A DNA stretch of 64,000 nucleotides from Phascolarctos cinereus (lineage: Eukaryota; Chordata; Mammalia; Diprotodontia; Phascolarctidae), in NCBI RefSeq assembly GCF_002099425.1, contig NW_018343973.1:4999001-5063000 (forward strand), given 5' to 3'. How positions within the stretch are numbered: the stretch's first letter is position 1; every line of letters begins with the position of its first letter. Positions 31,151 through 42,239 of this stretch are shown here, one piece after another. A program made the translations under genes and the position numbers. The notes beneath the pieces were generated by a model that was given only the letters and a program-made list of their open reading frames with translations, was not told the origin of the DNA and made no database searches.

Positions 31151-31780
31151 AGAGCTCCTCCACTATGAACTATTTAAGGATCCAAGGACAATGATTTGAA
31201 GCCATGGATTAGGTTTAGGTGGTACATCTGAGTCACACTGGAATCAATTTGCTATTTGTATGATTGTTTCTAATCACCCGTGTGATGTTACTACTATTAA
31301 AGCCTCCAGGAATTGCCTGTGCTTTATGATATAAATTTTCTAAACTATCAAAAGCAAAACACTTCACTATTTACACTTGGCTGATGAATTGATGGTATTG
31401 AGACATCATTTTGGTCAAAACTGCATCTTGTTTTATTAATAACAAACTGTTATTATTGCTTTCATTTTCATGTTTCCATTTGATGGCTTAATTCTTCCCA
31501 GGAATCTATGGCCTATTCTTTGATCTCATGGAAACAGAGCACACGACATTTACAACGGGTGTATAGCCTAGCAAAGGTGGCCTGTTTGACCTGACAGTAT
31601 TTTATTGTTAGCTTAGAGTAGATGGGGATTAGCACCTACCTGGATAAACGATTCATGCTGTCATTTTTATTGGTTAGGTGGTTAGGTGAATTATTTAGGT
31701 ATTAGGGAGACCTTTTTGTGAATATTTCTATCAGAGTTTCTTAGGCTTAACTTAGTTTTGTGGTATAGTTGTATCCAAGT
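31151..31780. other. Unassigned, no gene seen
   Basis: AT-leaning sequence without a recognised family. Confidence 0.35.
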
Positions 31781-31781
31781 A

Positions 31782-31900
31782 AATGGGTTGTGAAGAGCTA
31801 GTCACATAAGTTCTGTAGTATAGTTTTTCCATTCTGGGAGCCACATTTTAGGAAGGATCAATAAGTTGTAAAGTATCCAGAGGAGGGAGGTTATGGGCCA
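31782..31900 (+). repeat. CR1/L3-clade LINE fragment, plus strand
   Basis: CTGGGAGCCACATTTTAGGA, AGGATCAATAAGTTGTAAAG and GTATCCAGAGGAGGGAGG match the CR1/L3 3' coding end. Confidence 0.6.
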
Positions 31901-32895
31901 TGAGTATACACCATAAAATGGTTGCTTGAAGCATGGGTTCTTAACATTTGTTGATTTATAGAGCCCTTAGGCAGTCAGTCGGTTGACACCTATGGATCCC
32001 TTCTCAGAATATTTTTAAATGCATATGCAGCTGAGTTTTTATGTCCCCCCAGATCACCTAAAATGGAAGCATACATGTCAGAAATAGCAGGGAACTACTT
32101 CTTGGAGAAGACATCCTGCCTGCCACAGGAATGGAAGCAGCCTCCTTCTATTGCCTACGTAGTCAGGACAGGGTGTTTCTTTAATAATACCAGTTTCTCT
32201 CTCCTTCTATTAGCATCCAAGCAGTGAAAGTCCTCTTCATCCACAGCATGGGTTAAATATTAATCTGGGAATGTGGGGAAGATCTATTTCCCCTCATAGG
32301 ACCTGCATTCCCAAGAATTGAGACTGGTGTTTGGATCTGTTTTATTCAGCCATTTCAGTTCTAGGTACTGGAGGTGGAGTCCCAGGGAGTTCAGTCCATG
32401 CTGACCTTAGAACCAGGATTCCAGGTTAGATGTTGTTACCTGGTCAGCAGGAAAATCCTGAGAAACCAGAGTGCCAAGATACAAATCCAGAGGGGCTTTG
32501 GACTTGAAATTTAGTGGTGTTAGGCTAAACAGAAACTGAGTAAAACTGTAAGCACCACGCCCCTTCCCCTCCCAAAAGTAAGTGAAAGGGAGAGGTTACC
32601 TTCCCAGGTGTTGGGGAGGGAGGGGATGTTTGTATATTTGTTCTTGCTACACTTTTGTGATAAATATCCCTTTGTAAAAGCTAATGTGTCTGTTAAATGG
32701 AATTGAGTTGTTAAAGGCACCTGAAATTAGAGGAATACAATCTTGAGCAAGTGCTTGAGTAAATGTCAGAATCTAGACAGCCCCCAACCTCCTTGGAGCT
32801 ACTAGATAACTCTAGCAGAGAAGTGAAATGTAACATACCTGCCCTTCAGGGAGTGGGAGCCAGGGCAGTCACTACTACACATAAATGCAAAAGAT
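31901..32895. other. Unassigned; possibly an unrecognised old element
   Basis: No named family. 32630-32700 has a polyadenylation-like ATAAA and a compact layout that could be LTR-derived, but I cannot support that. Confidence 0.3.
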
Positions 32896-32897
32896 AT

Positions 32898-33050
32898 GGG
32901 GCTGCTAGGTGGTGCAGTGAATAGAGAACCAGCCTTAGAGTGAGAAGGACCTGAGTCCAAATCTGGCCTCAGGCACATGACACTTACTAGCTGTGTGACC
33001 CTGGGCAAGGCACTTAAATCCACCCCTTCCCCCCCCATTGCCTTGCCCCC
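32898..33050 (+). mobile_element. Short marsupial SINE (type A)
   Basis: GGGGCTGCTAGGTGGTGCAG, AGTCCAAATCTGGCCTCAGG, then a C-rich interruption and GCCTTGCCCC before the tail. Confidence 0.9.
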
Positions 33051-33135
33051 CCCAAAAAAATGTAAAATAAATAAAATACAAATACATAAATAAATACAAT
33101 ACAAATAAAATACAAAATAAATAAAATACAAAAGT
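33051..33135. repeat. (AAATA)n-like A-rich tail expansion
   Basis: Imperfect AAATAAAATAC units continuing the SINE tail. Confidence 0.9.
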
Positions 33136-33269
33136 AAACTAATATTCTTGAAATAAACATGTAATTTTTTCTTCCTCTGTAAATTCACAGACTGTCTCAA
33201 ATCTGTGCATTAACCCCAAGGATTCTTAGTTTAAAGGAACATTATCTGAGAGAAAAGAAGACTTAGAGG

Positions 33270-33440
33270 GATATGACACTAATCTGTTAAGTTTTGAAAG
33301 GCTGTTATGTGTTAGAGGGGTTCTATTTATTTGAGTTTTATTCTGTTTAGGCTCAGAAGGGAGAGCTAGAAACAATGAGAAATTAAGGACAGGTATATAT
33401 TGGCTGATTCTAATGAAATATTTGACCTCTCCACCGTCTT
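33270..33440 (+). repeat. CR1/L3-clade LINE fragment, plus strand
   Basis: AAAGGCTGTTATGTGTTAGA, TTTAGGCTCAGAAGGGAGAG and CTAGAAACAATGAGAAATTA follow the CR1/L3 3' region. Diverged. Confidence 0.5.
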
Positions 33441-34610
33441 CCTGAATCTCTTGAGTCTTGTTACCTTATTACAGATCTGTACTATAGCTCATGTGACTTA
33501 GACGTGGGCTCAGATTGGCACATAGTTCAATAAGCTATGAACCTGCTCTCTTTTCATTAATTTCCTAAATTCAGGTTACAGGAATATCCTGCTTAATGTA
33601 ATTCTGGACAAGAAACAAATAAACATGACTTTAAGTGAAATAATGTCATAGCAGACAGTTCTGTAGCAGTGATATCGTACATAGAAGATACGGTCTACTA
33701 CTTAGTAAAAATGCAGATCTAAAGAATTTAAATCTATCTTCCTAGAGATCTGAAATTCTAACTGGGTTAGTCTGGGGAAGGTTACTTTGATATCCTAACA
33801 ACAAGTGTTACACCAAGAAAGGGGAGTTGAAACAGGAAGAGACATCTGAAATCTACCAAGGTGGAAAATGAAAAAGATAAAAATAGTTACAAAGCGGCTA
33901 GCACTTTGTGCTAGAGACCCTCTTCCAGACAACAGATGTGAGCAAAAAAAAAAAAAATTTAATGGGGCATTGCTAGGAACCTGCTAAATGCAAATAGAAG
34001 GTAACTGAACAAGCTAGTGTAAAATTGCAAGAAAAGCTGTAAGTCTGTTATAAAGAAAACTTCACTTAGCCCCAGAATAGCAAATAAGTATGGCAGTCAA
34101 AAGAGCAGAGTATAGCAGCTCCCCATTAAAGTGAGGATACCTACCAAAAAGACTAACAGAAGACTAAGAACCTCAATTTTCAGCAAGTTTACAATGCAAG
34201 AGGAATTTTTAAATGATTTTCAGAGAGTTCCTGTGTTTCTATTTTTGTCAATAACATGTAATAGTCGTGTATGCACAAGTATATACAACCCTACCATCAA
34301 AAGTAACAAAGCTTAAGGGATGCCTCTCTATTGTCCAGATTATCAGGGAAAGTGGCTTGAAAAGAAAAAGAATCTGAAGAAAAAGTTAAGAAGGACTCCT
34401 GACCCATGTCAAGACATTGGAGTGTGGAAGAATGTGACACAGAAAAGGAAGGACTTTTGAACACTTGGATCTGTATAATGAGGGACAGGGAGAACTGGAC
34501 CGTCTCAGGATGAAGAAGCTTTTTGTGTTCCATGGAATGATGACATGGATGCATAAGTGCCATACGGATAGAGGGCATCTAGTAAGGGTCAAAGCAAGAA
34601 CAGATAGGTG
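33441..34610. other. Unassigned, no gene seen
   Basis: About 1.2 kb with no recognised family. A 93-codon minus-strand frame (34297-34578) has no domain. Confidence 0.35.
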
Positions 34611-34616
34611 GTCATA

Positions 34617-35240
34617 GTGTTGAGGTTTAGGGATGCTGGGACCCTAAAATAGTGACACACAGTCTCTGCCCAAATGAATTCCACCTGAGTCTTCTTTCAT
34701 CCAAAGACAAGGTTTATTAAAGATTCACCATTTTGGCCAGACTCTTAAGGAATCTGAACATTTGAGACTCTGGTATTGACAAGCAGGCTAGAATGAATCT
34801 CAGCCATCAGCTAGACTTTAAGAATCTGAGTACCTTAATGGAGACAAGATGGACCTTATATACAGAAAGACTGTGGGAGGGATCTAGGAGTGGCCAAGTA
34901 GTTTGGGGTGACTGTGAAGAGGGGCCTGGGAGAAGGGGTCAAGAGAGAATCTTGATGGGAGTGGCCAGTAGACTGGGGTGACTGGAGGAAGGGTCTAGGG
35001 AAGATCTTGTTGGGAGTTACTGGGAGGTAGAATGGGGTCTAGATCAGATCAAGGGTGGGAAGTAGCTGGGGGCCATCCTGAGGTAACAGACAATGGAGAG
35101 CTGGGCTAGGTTGAGGGTAATAGAGAACTGGGAGATTGGGCATAGGCCCAATAAAAGGCCAGTTGATAAGATTATAGCCTCAGGCTAACACTAGAGACTT
35201 CCTTGTTCTAGTAGGAGAATTCAAGGAGAGATCTTGGAGC
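34617..35240 (-). mobile_element. LTR-like fossil, minus strand
   Basis: Read in reverse it has a TATATAAG-type box (about 34855-34862) followed by an AATAAA signal (about 34711-34717), the spacing of a retrovirus-type LTR; the low-coordinate edge is near TGTTGAGG. No internal region adjoins it. Edges and family uncertain; old. Confidence 0.4.
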
Positions 35241-35254
35241 CGATTTCCAAAGCC

Positions 35255-35715
35255 TGTGATTAGGAGCATTTTTCATGGCACCAAAAAACTGCAAAGTAAC
35301 TGTATAACACTCAGGGAACTGATTTTTTAAATATGGTAAATAAATGGAGTAATATTGTATAAGAAATGAGGAATATGAGGAATTCAGAGAAATGCGTGAG
35401 ATTTGTATGAACTGATGCCTAGTAAAATAAACAGAACCGAGGCTAATATATATTACACGAAAATGTAAATTAAAAAATCAGTAATAGGAAGTTGAACTCT
35501 GAGCAATGGAAAAAATAATTACTGTCCTAGAAAAGAGAAAATGAAATATCCTTCCTCCTTTATTAGGGAAGTAGAGAGGATTACCAGGACAGAATACTGT
35601 ATACATCATCAGATATAATCTCTGTATCACATATTTTTTCTTTGTTGATTTTCTGTCACAAAGAAGGGGCTAATCTGAAGAGGAGTGGGAAATTATACAA
35701 TGTAAAAACAACCAA
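35255..35715 (+). mobile_element. L1 LINE 3' end, plus strand
   Basis: TTTTTCATGGCACCAAAAAA, GTATGAACTGATGCCTAGTA, AATAAACAGAACCGAGGC and later 3'-UTR-like sequence; the ORF2 end and UTR of an older L1. Confidence 0.75.
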
Positions 35716-36230
35716 TCAATAAATAAACACTTTTTTTAAAGCAATTGGGGTTAGGTGACTTGACCAGGGTCACACAGCTAGTAAGTGTCAAATGTTTGGT
35801 CTGAGATCTGATTTGAACTCAGGGTCTCCTGACTTCAAGGCTGGTGCTCTAGCCACTCTGCCACCTAGCAGCCCCTAAATAAACACTTATTAAGCACCTA
35901 CTATGTGCCAGGCACTGTCCTGAACACTAGGGATACAAAAAGAGGTAAAAGACAGTCCTGGCCTTCAAGGAGCTTACAGTCTATTGGGTAAGATAACAAT
36001 CAAACAGATGTATACAAAGAAAACTATTTGCAAATTAATTAGGAAGCAATTAACAGAGGGAAGGCATTGGAATTAAAATGGGTTGGGGAAGGCTTCCAGT
36101 AGCAGATAGGAGTTTAGTTGGGATTTGAAGCCAGAGAGGTCAGTAGTCAGAACAAGCAGAAGAGGGAGAGTGTTGCAGGCTTGGAGGAAAGTTGGACAAA
36201 GGGCACCAATAACATATTTTTCAAAAAGAA
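35705..36230 (-). mobile_element. L2 LINE 3' portion, minus strand, split by a SINE
   Basis: TAAGCACCTACTATGTGCCA, CCTGGCCTTCAAGGAGCTTA, GGTTGGGGAAGGCTTCCAGT and GAGAGTGTTGCAGGC follow reversed L2. Its terminal AATAAATAAACACTT is on the far side of the SINE. Confidence 0.85.
35733..35876 (-). mobile_element. Short marsupial SINE (type A), minus strand
   Basis: GACTTGACCAGGGTCACACA to GCCACCTAGCAGCCCC. Exact 12-bp target-site duplication AAATAAACACTT (35721-35732 and 35877-35888) within L2. Confidence 0.95.
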
Positions 36231-36592
36231 ATGGGTAGCAATGGTTGGTGACTCCCTATCAAAGAGTTGAGAGGTAGCCATTTATCAAACTGACATGAAC
36301 AACAGAAAAAAGGTCTGTTGTTTCCCTGGGACACAAATCCAGTACATGACAGAGAGCATCTTGGGAAATGTCATATCTGAATACTACTACCCACTGTGAT
36401 TTATTTGGAGGCAAATGATATCACCTTATTTTAATTGCCAGGAAAATTGAAATTCTGAGGTATAAGCTGAAGACTAGAAACCCAAGTGATTTTCATCATT
36501 TCTGCCATTTGAAGTCTGGGCTTCAGAAGAAAATAACAGGTTTGGGAAGGGAATGGCTGACTAAGATCATGTCTGAGAATGAAATTTGACTG

Positions 36593-36795
36593 CAGGGGTG
36601 GGGAACCTTCAGCCTTGAGAACACATGTGGCCCTCTAGGTCCTCAAGTGCGGCCCTTTGACTGAATCCAAACTTCACAGAACAAATCTCCTTAATAGAAG
36701 GATTTGTTCTATAAAACTTGGACTGAGTCAAAAGGCCACACCCAATGACCTAGAATGCCACATGTGGCCTCAAGGCCACAGATTCCCCACCCCTG
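36593..36795. mobile_element. hAT-type miniature inverted-repeat element
   Basis: A 203-bp near-palindrome. Ends CAGGGGTGGGGAACC and, reversed, CAGGGGTGGGGAATC. The centre has GAACAAATC...GATTTGTTC arms, with ACATGTGGC and GGCCACA in both halves. CAGGGGTGGGGAA ends are typical of hAT nonautonomous elements. No clear 8-bp target duplication remains. No transposase. Confidence 0.85.
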
Positions 36796-36829
36796 TATCT
36801 GGTCCATAGCTTAAAATGTAGAAATAATT

Positions 36830-37975
36830 ATTTCTTGGCAAGGGATGGAATACTGGTAAAATATGTGTCATGGTATTTTCCTAATGATTACCTGGGGAAA
36901 AGGAAAATATAGGTGAGGAATTTGGGGAAAAGATCACCAAAACTGGTACAAAAGCATGATATATAGGGGTTGACAGGATCTGCTGTTTTCTAATTTAAGA
37001 AGGGCTAGACTTGCTGTTTTGTAGAGATGAAACTGTATGATCTGATGATGAAGCTAAGGCAGCATTATTCAATTTACAAGCTGCTTCTGTTTTCTCTGTC
37101 AAGGTAAGTGGTCTTTGGACCAGGAAGCACAGAGCAAAAATGCTTAAGAAGAATTTAAATCCAAGATAGCTGATAAGTTGATAAGATAGCTCCTAACTGC
37201 CCTCAGTGAGGATAAATCAACAGACCTAAATATGAAACAAGTGATGAATTGCTGATGGTGACATATGTAATTGAAGAGGTAACTATCAGGGACTTTAAAA
37301 ATTCATGTAGACAGATGAGATGCTATGGAACTACAAATGAGCTACTGCCCTAATTTCCAAAAAGAAGAAAGGGATAGAGTCTTGAAGCTATAGGTCAGAC
37401 TTGGTTTTCCCAAAATTCTGGTACATTTTATTTGATCTTTTATAGTATTTTCTTTTTTCAAATTACATGTAAAGATAGCTTTCAACATTCACTTTTATTA
37501 GATTTTGAGTTCCAAATTTTTTTCTCCCTCCCTCCACTACCCCTTCCTTGAGACTGCATACAATTTGATATAGGCTATACACGTACAATCATATTACACA
37601 CTGGTCATGTTGTGAAGGAAGAATCAAAACAAAAGGGAAAAACTATGAGAAGGAAAAAAAAGAGAAAATAGTATGTTTTGGTCTGCATTCAGGCTCCATA
37701 GTTCTTTCTCTGTATGTTAGCATTTTCCGTCATGAGGCTTTTGGAATTGTATTAGATCATTGTATTGCTAAGTCTATCAAAGTTGGTTATCCCACAGTGT
37801 TGCCGTGGAACATTTTATTTAAAGGCTAGTTTGTGATCTGTGAACTTAGAAATGTAAGTTTTGATGTCCAGAAGTCAACATAGTTTCTTCAAGATGGTAT
37901 CATGTCAGACCGACTTCATTACCTCTCTTGCTAGGTTTGCTAGTCTGGTAGAACAGGGGTATACTGTTGGATATT
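36830..37975 (+). mobile_element. CR1/L3-clade LINE, RT region, interrupted by an L1
   Basis: Preserved order: TAACTGCCCTCAGTGAGGA, CCTAATTTCCAAAAAGAAGA, AAGCTATAGGTCAGACTTGG; after the L1, AGAAGTCAACATAGTTTCTT, ATGTCAGACCGACTTCATTA and TAGTCTGGTAGAACAGGGG. It corresponds to the segment encoding 'CQTNL..F..RFA.LVEQG'. Diverged and broken. Confidence 0.7.
37434..37806 (-). mobile_element. 5'-truncated L1, 3' UTR only, minus strand
   Basis: AACATTCACTTTTATTAGAT, TTTTTCTCCCTCCCTCC and AAAAGGGAAAAACTATGAGA are shared with the L1 at 47068. Target-site duplication GGTACATTTTATTT / GGAACATTTTATTT (37420-37433 and 37807-37820). Confidence 0.9.
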
Positions 37976-37984
37976 TGAATGAAT

Positions 37985-38200
37985 AGATTGATGAAAAAGC
38001 ATTTATTAAGTGCCGATTTTGGTCTAAGCACAGTGCTATGCTCTGGGCGTACAAATACAAAGGAGAGAGTTCCCTCAAGAAACTTACATTCTAATGGGGA
38101 AGACAACACATAAAGAAAGGGGAGCTAGAAGGTGTGAGGTATAGACCTAGAAATATGGCTTGCAATTAATTAAAAAGTAGCACGAAGGCCTAGTTCTGAA
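37985..38200 (-). repeat. L2-related repeat variant, minus strand
   Basis: AGCATTTATTAAGTGCCGAT, AACTTACATTCTAATGGGGA, then AGACAACACATAAAGAAAGG. The last block is shared with 39140 and 55985 but not with the other L2 copies here. Confidence 0.65.
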
Positions 38201-38688
38201 CAAGATCAAGTGAAACTTAGCCTATCAGAAGCCAGGGTCCCAGAGCTGACATTCCCATGTGACAGAAAGAGGAAGGAGAGCCAGAGTTCAGGTCATTCTC
38301 TCATGCTACCTACGTTGTGGTCATGGTGGAGATATTTGGGGTGGAAAATAGTACAGGTAGCTATATTTTCCATGGTTCAGCTCTGGGACTCTGGCCGGTA
38401 TGGGCAAGGCCAATTTAAAAAGTTAAAATTCCACATTTTAAAAGGATGCTCCTCTGGTTACGAAGCCTTTAATTCCACCACTGGCACTTCATGGCAAAGT
38501 ACAGTGTTAAGGGAGGAGTACCTCATCGGAAAGATGCCTTTTTTATCCAAAAAGATAAGGCTGGAAAGGTTGTTCTGCATGTTAGGGGAAGGAACTTTTG
38601 CAAAGTTCATATCTTTAAAGTTAAAGGTTAATTGTTAATTTTTTAAAATGTTTGTGAAATTTTAGTTTCTCTGAACCTTCCCGCCCCC
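38201..38688 (+). other. Unassigned; contains a 142-codon frame
   Basis: The frame at 38210-38638 starts MKLSLSEARVPELTFPC and ends AKFISLKLKVNC. I recognise no domain and it follows a repeat variant directly. Codon composition looks neutral. Probably non-coding, or a long copy of the same repeat family. Confidence 0.3.
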
Positions 38689-38689
38689 C

Positions 38690-38780
38690 CCTCCCGGTTT
38701 TTGTGAGGACAAAATAAAATAATATCTGTAAAGTGTTTTGTAAACTTTAAAGCACTATATAAACGCTGGCTATAATTATC
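38690..38780 (+). repeat. MIR-type SINE 3' fragment, plus strand
   Basis: TTTGTGAGGACAAAATAAAA, AGTGTTTTGTAAACTTTAAA and ATAAACGCTGGCTATAATTA. Confidence 0.75.
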
Positions 38781-39034
38781 ATTAGTTTGAAGAATAAAAA
38801 TAATGTTTTGTATTGTTGAGTGTTCAAGAAACATTTACCTTTAAAAAAATAATAAAGCAGCCAAATGGAGATATGCCCCCAGTTAATCGGGGACATATTC
38901 CCTTGTCCTATCTTTTCCCACACCTCTTTCATACCCTATGTGCTTTGGCAGCACTTATACAAACCCTACCAATCTATAGAACTACTCCATCTTTACAAAG
39001 ATGGGAGTGATAGTCTAATATTTCAATTACAATG

Positions 39035-39300
39035 CAACAAGTATTTATTAACTACTCACTACATGTTAGGTACTGTGTTAAACTCTGGGAATTTAAAAAA
39101 ATGTAAAAAAGAGGCAGTCCCTGCCCTCAGGGAGGTTACCTTCTAATGGGGGAAGACAATACAGAAAAGGGAGTTAAAAGGAGAGGACAGAAGATACCCA
39201 TGTAGAGGGCAAGGTGGCAAAGTCCAGAGAGTCACTAGCAGAGCCAGAAAGGAAACATACCATGGCAGGCTTAAGCTCCTCCCCAAAATGAGTGAGGATG
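39035..39300 (-). repeat. L2-related repeat variant, minus strand
   Basis: CAAGTATTTATTAACTACTC, CAGTCCCTGCCCTCAGGGAG, TTCTAATGGGGGAAGACAAT then ACAGAAAAGGGAGTTAAAAG, as at 38095 and 55985. Confidence 0.7.
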
Positions 39301-39659
39301 TAAGGAGAGAGACAGAAAGAAACAGAGAAGCAGAGCATGAAACAGCTGGAGAGACCCAGTGAGAGAGACGGGGAGAGATATAAACAGAGAGGAAGGAAGA
39401 CAGACACACACATAGAAAGACAGGGTACTTTTCATAAATAAATAAATTTGTAGTGGGAGGAAAGTACTGGTGTGATCTACTCCTTAGAAGAGGCTGGCAA
39501 ATCTGGTTCTAGAAAGACAAGATGACACATAAAATACAAGTATCTTGTCCCCCAGTTTGTAGCATACATAGATTTTCTTTAGTTATTTCTGGTCTGCTAA
39601 CCATTTGGTGAGGAGATGGATTGTTGATTGGATGCATTCAAAAGGCCCTAGGCATCCAA

Positions 39660-39920
39660 GGCTAATCTCTTGGCTCTGGTTTTTTCCTATTGTGTTTGGA
39701 ACTTCTAACCTCTGCCTTAGACCTCCTTGGGGGTCTAGAAGAGGGATTTCTGCAACATGCCTTGAAGTGAGATCTCGGGGTCAAATGGCACATTTATTTT
39801 AATCACTTAAAAAAAAATTTCAAATACCTTTCCAGAATGGTAAGACCAATTCACAGCTCCCACAATGGTGTTTTAATGTAATTGTCTGCAGTCCTATGTT
39901 GAAGTATCTTAAATGAAATA
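39660..39920 (-). mobile_element. L1 ORF2 C-terminal fragment, minus strand, diverged
   Basis: GGTCAAATGGCACATTTATT, CTTTCCAGAATGGTAAGACC and AATTCACAGCTCCCACAATG follow the L1 order seen at 47640-47730. Confidence 0.65.
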
Positions 39921-40336
39921 TGGTTTATTACTTTCAAATGTATAGTGGCTTAAACTGTATTTAAAAATTTCAACTTAGAAGAAGTCACTAAAGGATCTGC
40001 TGTAAGAAGATAATCATTTGTAATTTACATAAATCTATACAAATTTATATATTTGTAAAATATGCGTGTATGTATATACACATGCTTATGTATATGTTAT
40101 AGGTATATATATATCCTACCATGTGCTATTAAAGCGCTTTACAAGTCTTTAAATTTTAAAGTAACTCTGGCAAAGTTAATAAAAGACAATGAAATTCAAT
40201 TCCGGCATATCTGTGGTTAAAAACTGGCATGCTAACACACTGTTCTTGCAGCTGAATTGGTTCATACTTTTTGGAAAGCAGTATAAATTATATGGAAAAA
40301 TTTTAAAATAATCATACTCATAATCATAAGATTATG

Positions 40337-40558
40337 TTCCTTTTAAATTTTATATTAAATTTTATTTATTAAATCATTGAAAATCTGCCTTTTCTTCCCC
40401 CCCTCCCATTGAGAAAGAAAGAAAAATAAAATCTTTCTTACAAATATGTAAAGTCAAGCAAAACAAATTCCCGCATGGCCACATCCAAAAAAATAAAAAT
40501 AAAAAATCTTAATATGCAGTCTTGGTCTATCACCTCTCTGTCAGGAAGTGGGTAGCAT
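40337..40558 (-). mobile_element. L1 3' UTR fragment, minus strand, nested in L1
   Basis: CTGCCTTTTCTTCCCCCCCT, CAAGCAAAACAAATTCCCGC and CTATCACCTCTCTGTCAGGA, similar to 29060-29240. Confidence 0.75.
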
Positions 40559-40727
40559 GGGGATTATATTCTAAGGAACTTATTGACAGGGAGAAAAATA
40601 TTTATTTGTACAAAATGAATCCCAGAAGCACTATTTAGTTTAGCAAATAACTGGAAACAAACTAGAGGTCCAATGACTGAAAAAAATAATGGTATGTAAG
40701 TATAATAGAAGGCTGTTGCATTGAAGG

Positions 40728-41035
40728 TTTTATTTATTTTATTTGATCCATTTTAAAAAATTTTATTTATAACTTTTGTTTTTATATCACCTTCATTTCC
40801 AAATATAACCATTCCCCCTCCCCAGTATATTAAGCCATTCTATGAAACCAGAAATAAAAAAAGAAAGAGGAAAGAAGTAATTACACAAAAATAAGCAACG
40901 CATTACCTACAACTCAAAGTATGTTCTCCACTCTGCAAAGAACGTAGGGACTTGTATTTTCTCAGCTCATCTCGACGTTCAAATTTGTTCATTATGCTTA
41001 TACAGAGTTCAGAGATTTTAATCCTTTCACATACG
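40728..41035 (-). mobile_element. L1 3' UTR-like fragment, minus strand, nested in L1
   Basis: TTTATATCACCTTCATTTCC, CATTCCCCCTCCCCAGTATA and GAAACCAGAAATAAAAAAAG are typical of an older marsupial L1 UTR. Confidence 0.6.
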
Positions 41036-41061
41036 TTGTTTCAGTCAAGGTGTGTATTTTG

Positions 41062-41302
41062 GGCAGCTAGATAGCACAACAGATAGAGAGCCAGCCCTGA
41101 ACTCAGGAAGACTCATCTTCCTGAGTTCGAATCTGGCCTAGATACTTAACAGCTATGTGACCCCGGCCAAGTCACTTAACCCTGTTTGCCTTAGTTTCCT
41201 CATCTATAGAATGAGCTAGAGAAGAAAATGGCAAACCACTCCAGTATCTTTGCCAAGAAGAACCCAAATGGGGTCATGAAGAGTCAGACATGACTAAACA
41301 AC
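41062..41302 (+). mobile_element. Long marsupial SINE (type B)
   Basis: GGGCAGCTAGATAGCACAAC to GCAAACCACTCCAGTATCTT and CATGAAGAGTCAGACATGAC; complete. Confidence 0.92.
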
Positions 41303-41459
41303 ATTATTACACCATAAAATGACAAATTTGAAGAATCCAAAGAAATGTGAGAAAATGTATATAAAGCCGCATAACGAAGACAGCTGAGCCAAAAGGACAA
41401 TATATGTCTACTATTCAATGTAATTAAAGAGAATAATAATAATAATAATAATCCTGTGT

Positions 41460-42045
41460 TAATTATTCACAAAATTATCAGGAAACAAGTAAAATGATTT
41501 TTGTCACAATCCTATTAAAGCCACCATATGTAGCTTTTACTTTGCTAATAAGTTTATGAGCAAATGCACAATTTTTTTTGTTTTTATTCATTCATTTTTC
41601 TTAATTGGTCTTGTCCTTGCATATATAATTGAATGATTGTGCTTGTAAATGGAAGTTAAATACATTTTTTCTCTTAGACATCTTAATCATTTCTCCTAGC
41701 ATCATTGACATTGTTTATTTATGCTATAATATACAAATTAGTTTCTTTGAAAAAGTGTTTTGCCAAGACAAAGACAATCTCAACCTGGTCCCTGCCCAGA
41801 TTGTTATGAATTCTAAATCAATGATGCCAGCTAAATTGCTATTTTATTAATGTCATTTTATTGTCATTAATTGTCATTTTATTAATGGTAAAATTGTTGT
41901 CCAACTTTTTGAGTCATCATAGGGTTAAAAGATTTCCATTTTTATTACAAAAACATAATTCTAAAGGAGTCTTATGGTCACTTTTTTTCTTTCTGACAGT
42001 CACAGGATACTTTTTTGTCCCCTAAGCTATGAAAAAGTATGAATT
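41460..42045. other. Unassigned AT-rich stretch
   Basis: Nothing recognised beyond a short duplicated ATTGTCATTTTATTAATG segment near 41850-41890. Confidence 0.4.
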
Positions 42046-42049
42046 GGTG

Positions 42050-42235
42050 AACAAGAACTGAACTTGGAGCAGATGGGCTGGGTTCCTGGCTATGCTACTT
42101 CTGAGTCATGTGATTATGAAGCAATCATTTTATTTCTTGGGCCTCAGGTTCCTATATAGTAACATAAAGTTATTGTAGGAAAGGATGTTATAGACCGTCA
42201 AGTGCTTTATAAATATGAACTGTCATTGTTATTTC
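42050..42235 (+). repeat. MIR-type SINE, plus strand
   Basis: GAACTTGGAGCAGATGGGCT, TTCTTGGGCCTCAGGTTCCT and AAGTGCTTTATAAATATGAA. Diverged. Confidence 0.65.
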
Positions 42236-42239
42236 ATTT

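Larger units (their letters stand above)
40210..41455 (+). mobile_element. L1 LINE 3' end, plus strand, interrupted by three insertions
   Basis: Plus-sense L1 blocks: 40245-40336, 40559-40725 (TTATTTGTACAAAATGAATC, AATAACTGGAAACAAACTAG, GGTATGTAAGTATAATAG) and 41303-41455 (AAATGTGAGAAAATGTATAT, AGCTGAGCCAAAAGGACAAT). Together they give the ORF2 end and start of the UTR. The gaps hold two minus-strand L1 3' UTR pieces and a type B SINE. Confidence 0.75.

Noticed and set aside
32802-33200. 132-codon minus-strand frame as a gene
   Set aside because: It crosses a type A SINE and its A-rich tail, giving Tyr/Ile/Phe-rich low complexity.
38210-38638. 142-codon plus-strand frame as a gene
   Set aside because: No recognised domain, adjoining repeat sequence, and no splice or promoter context.
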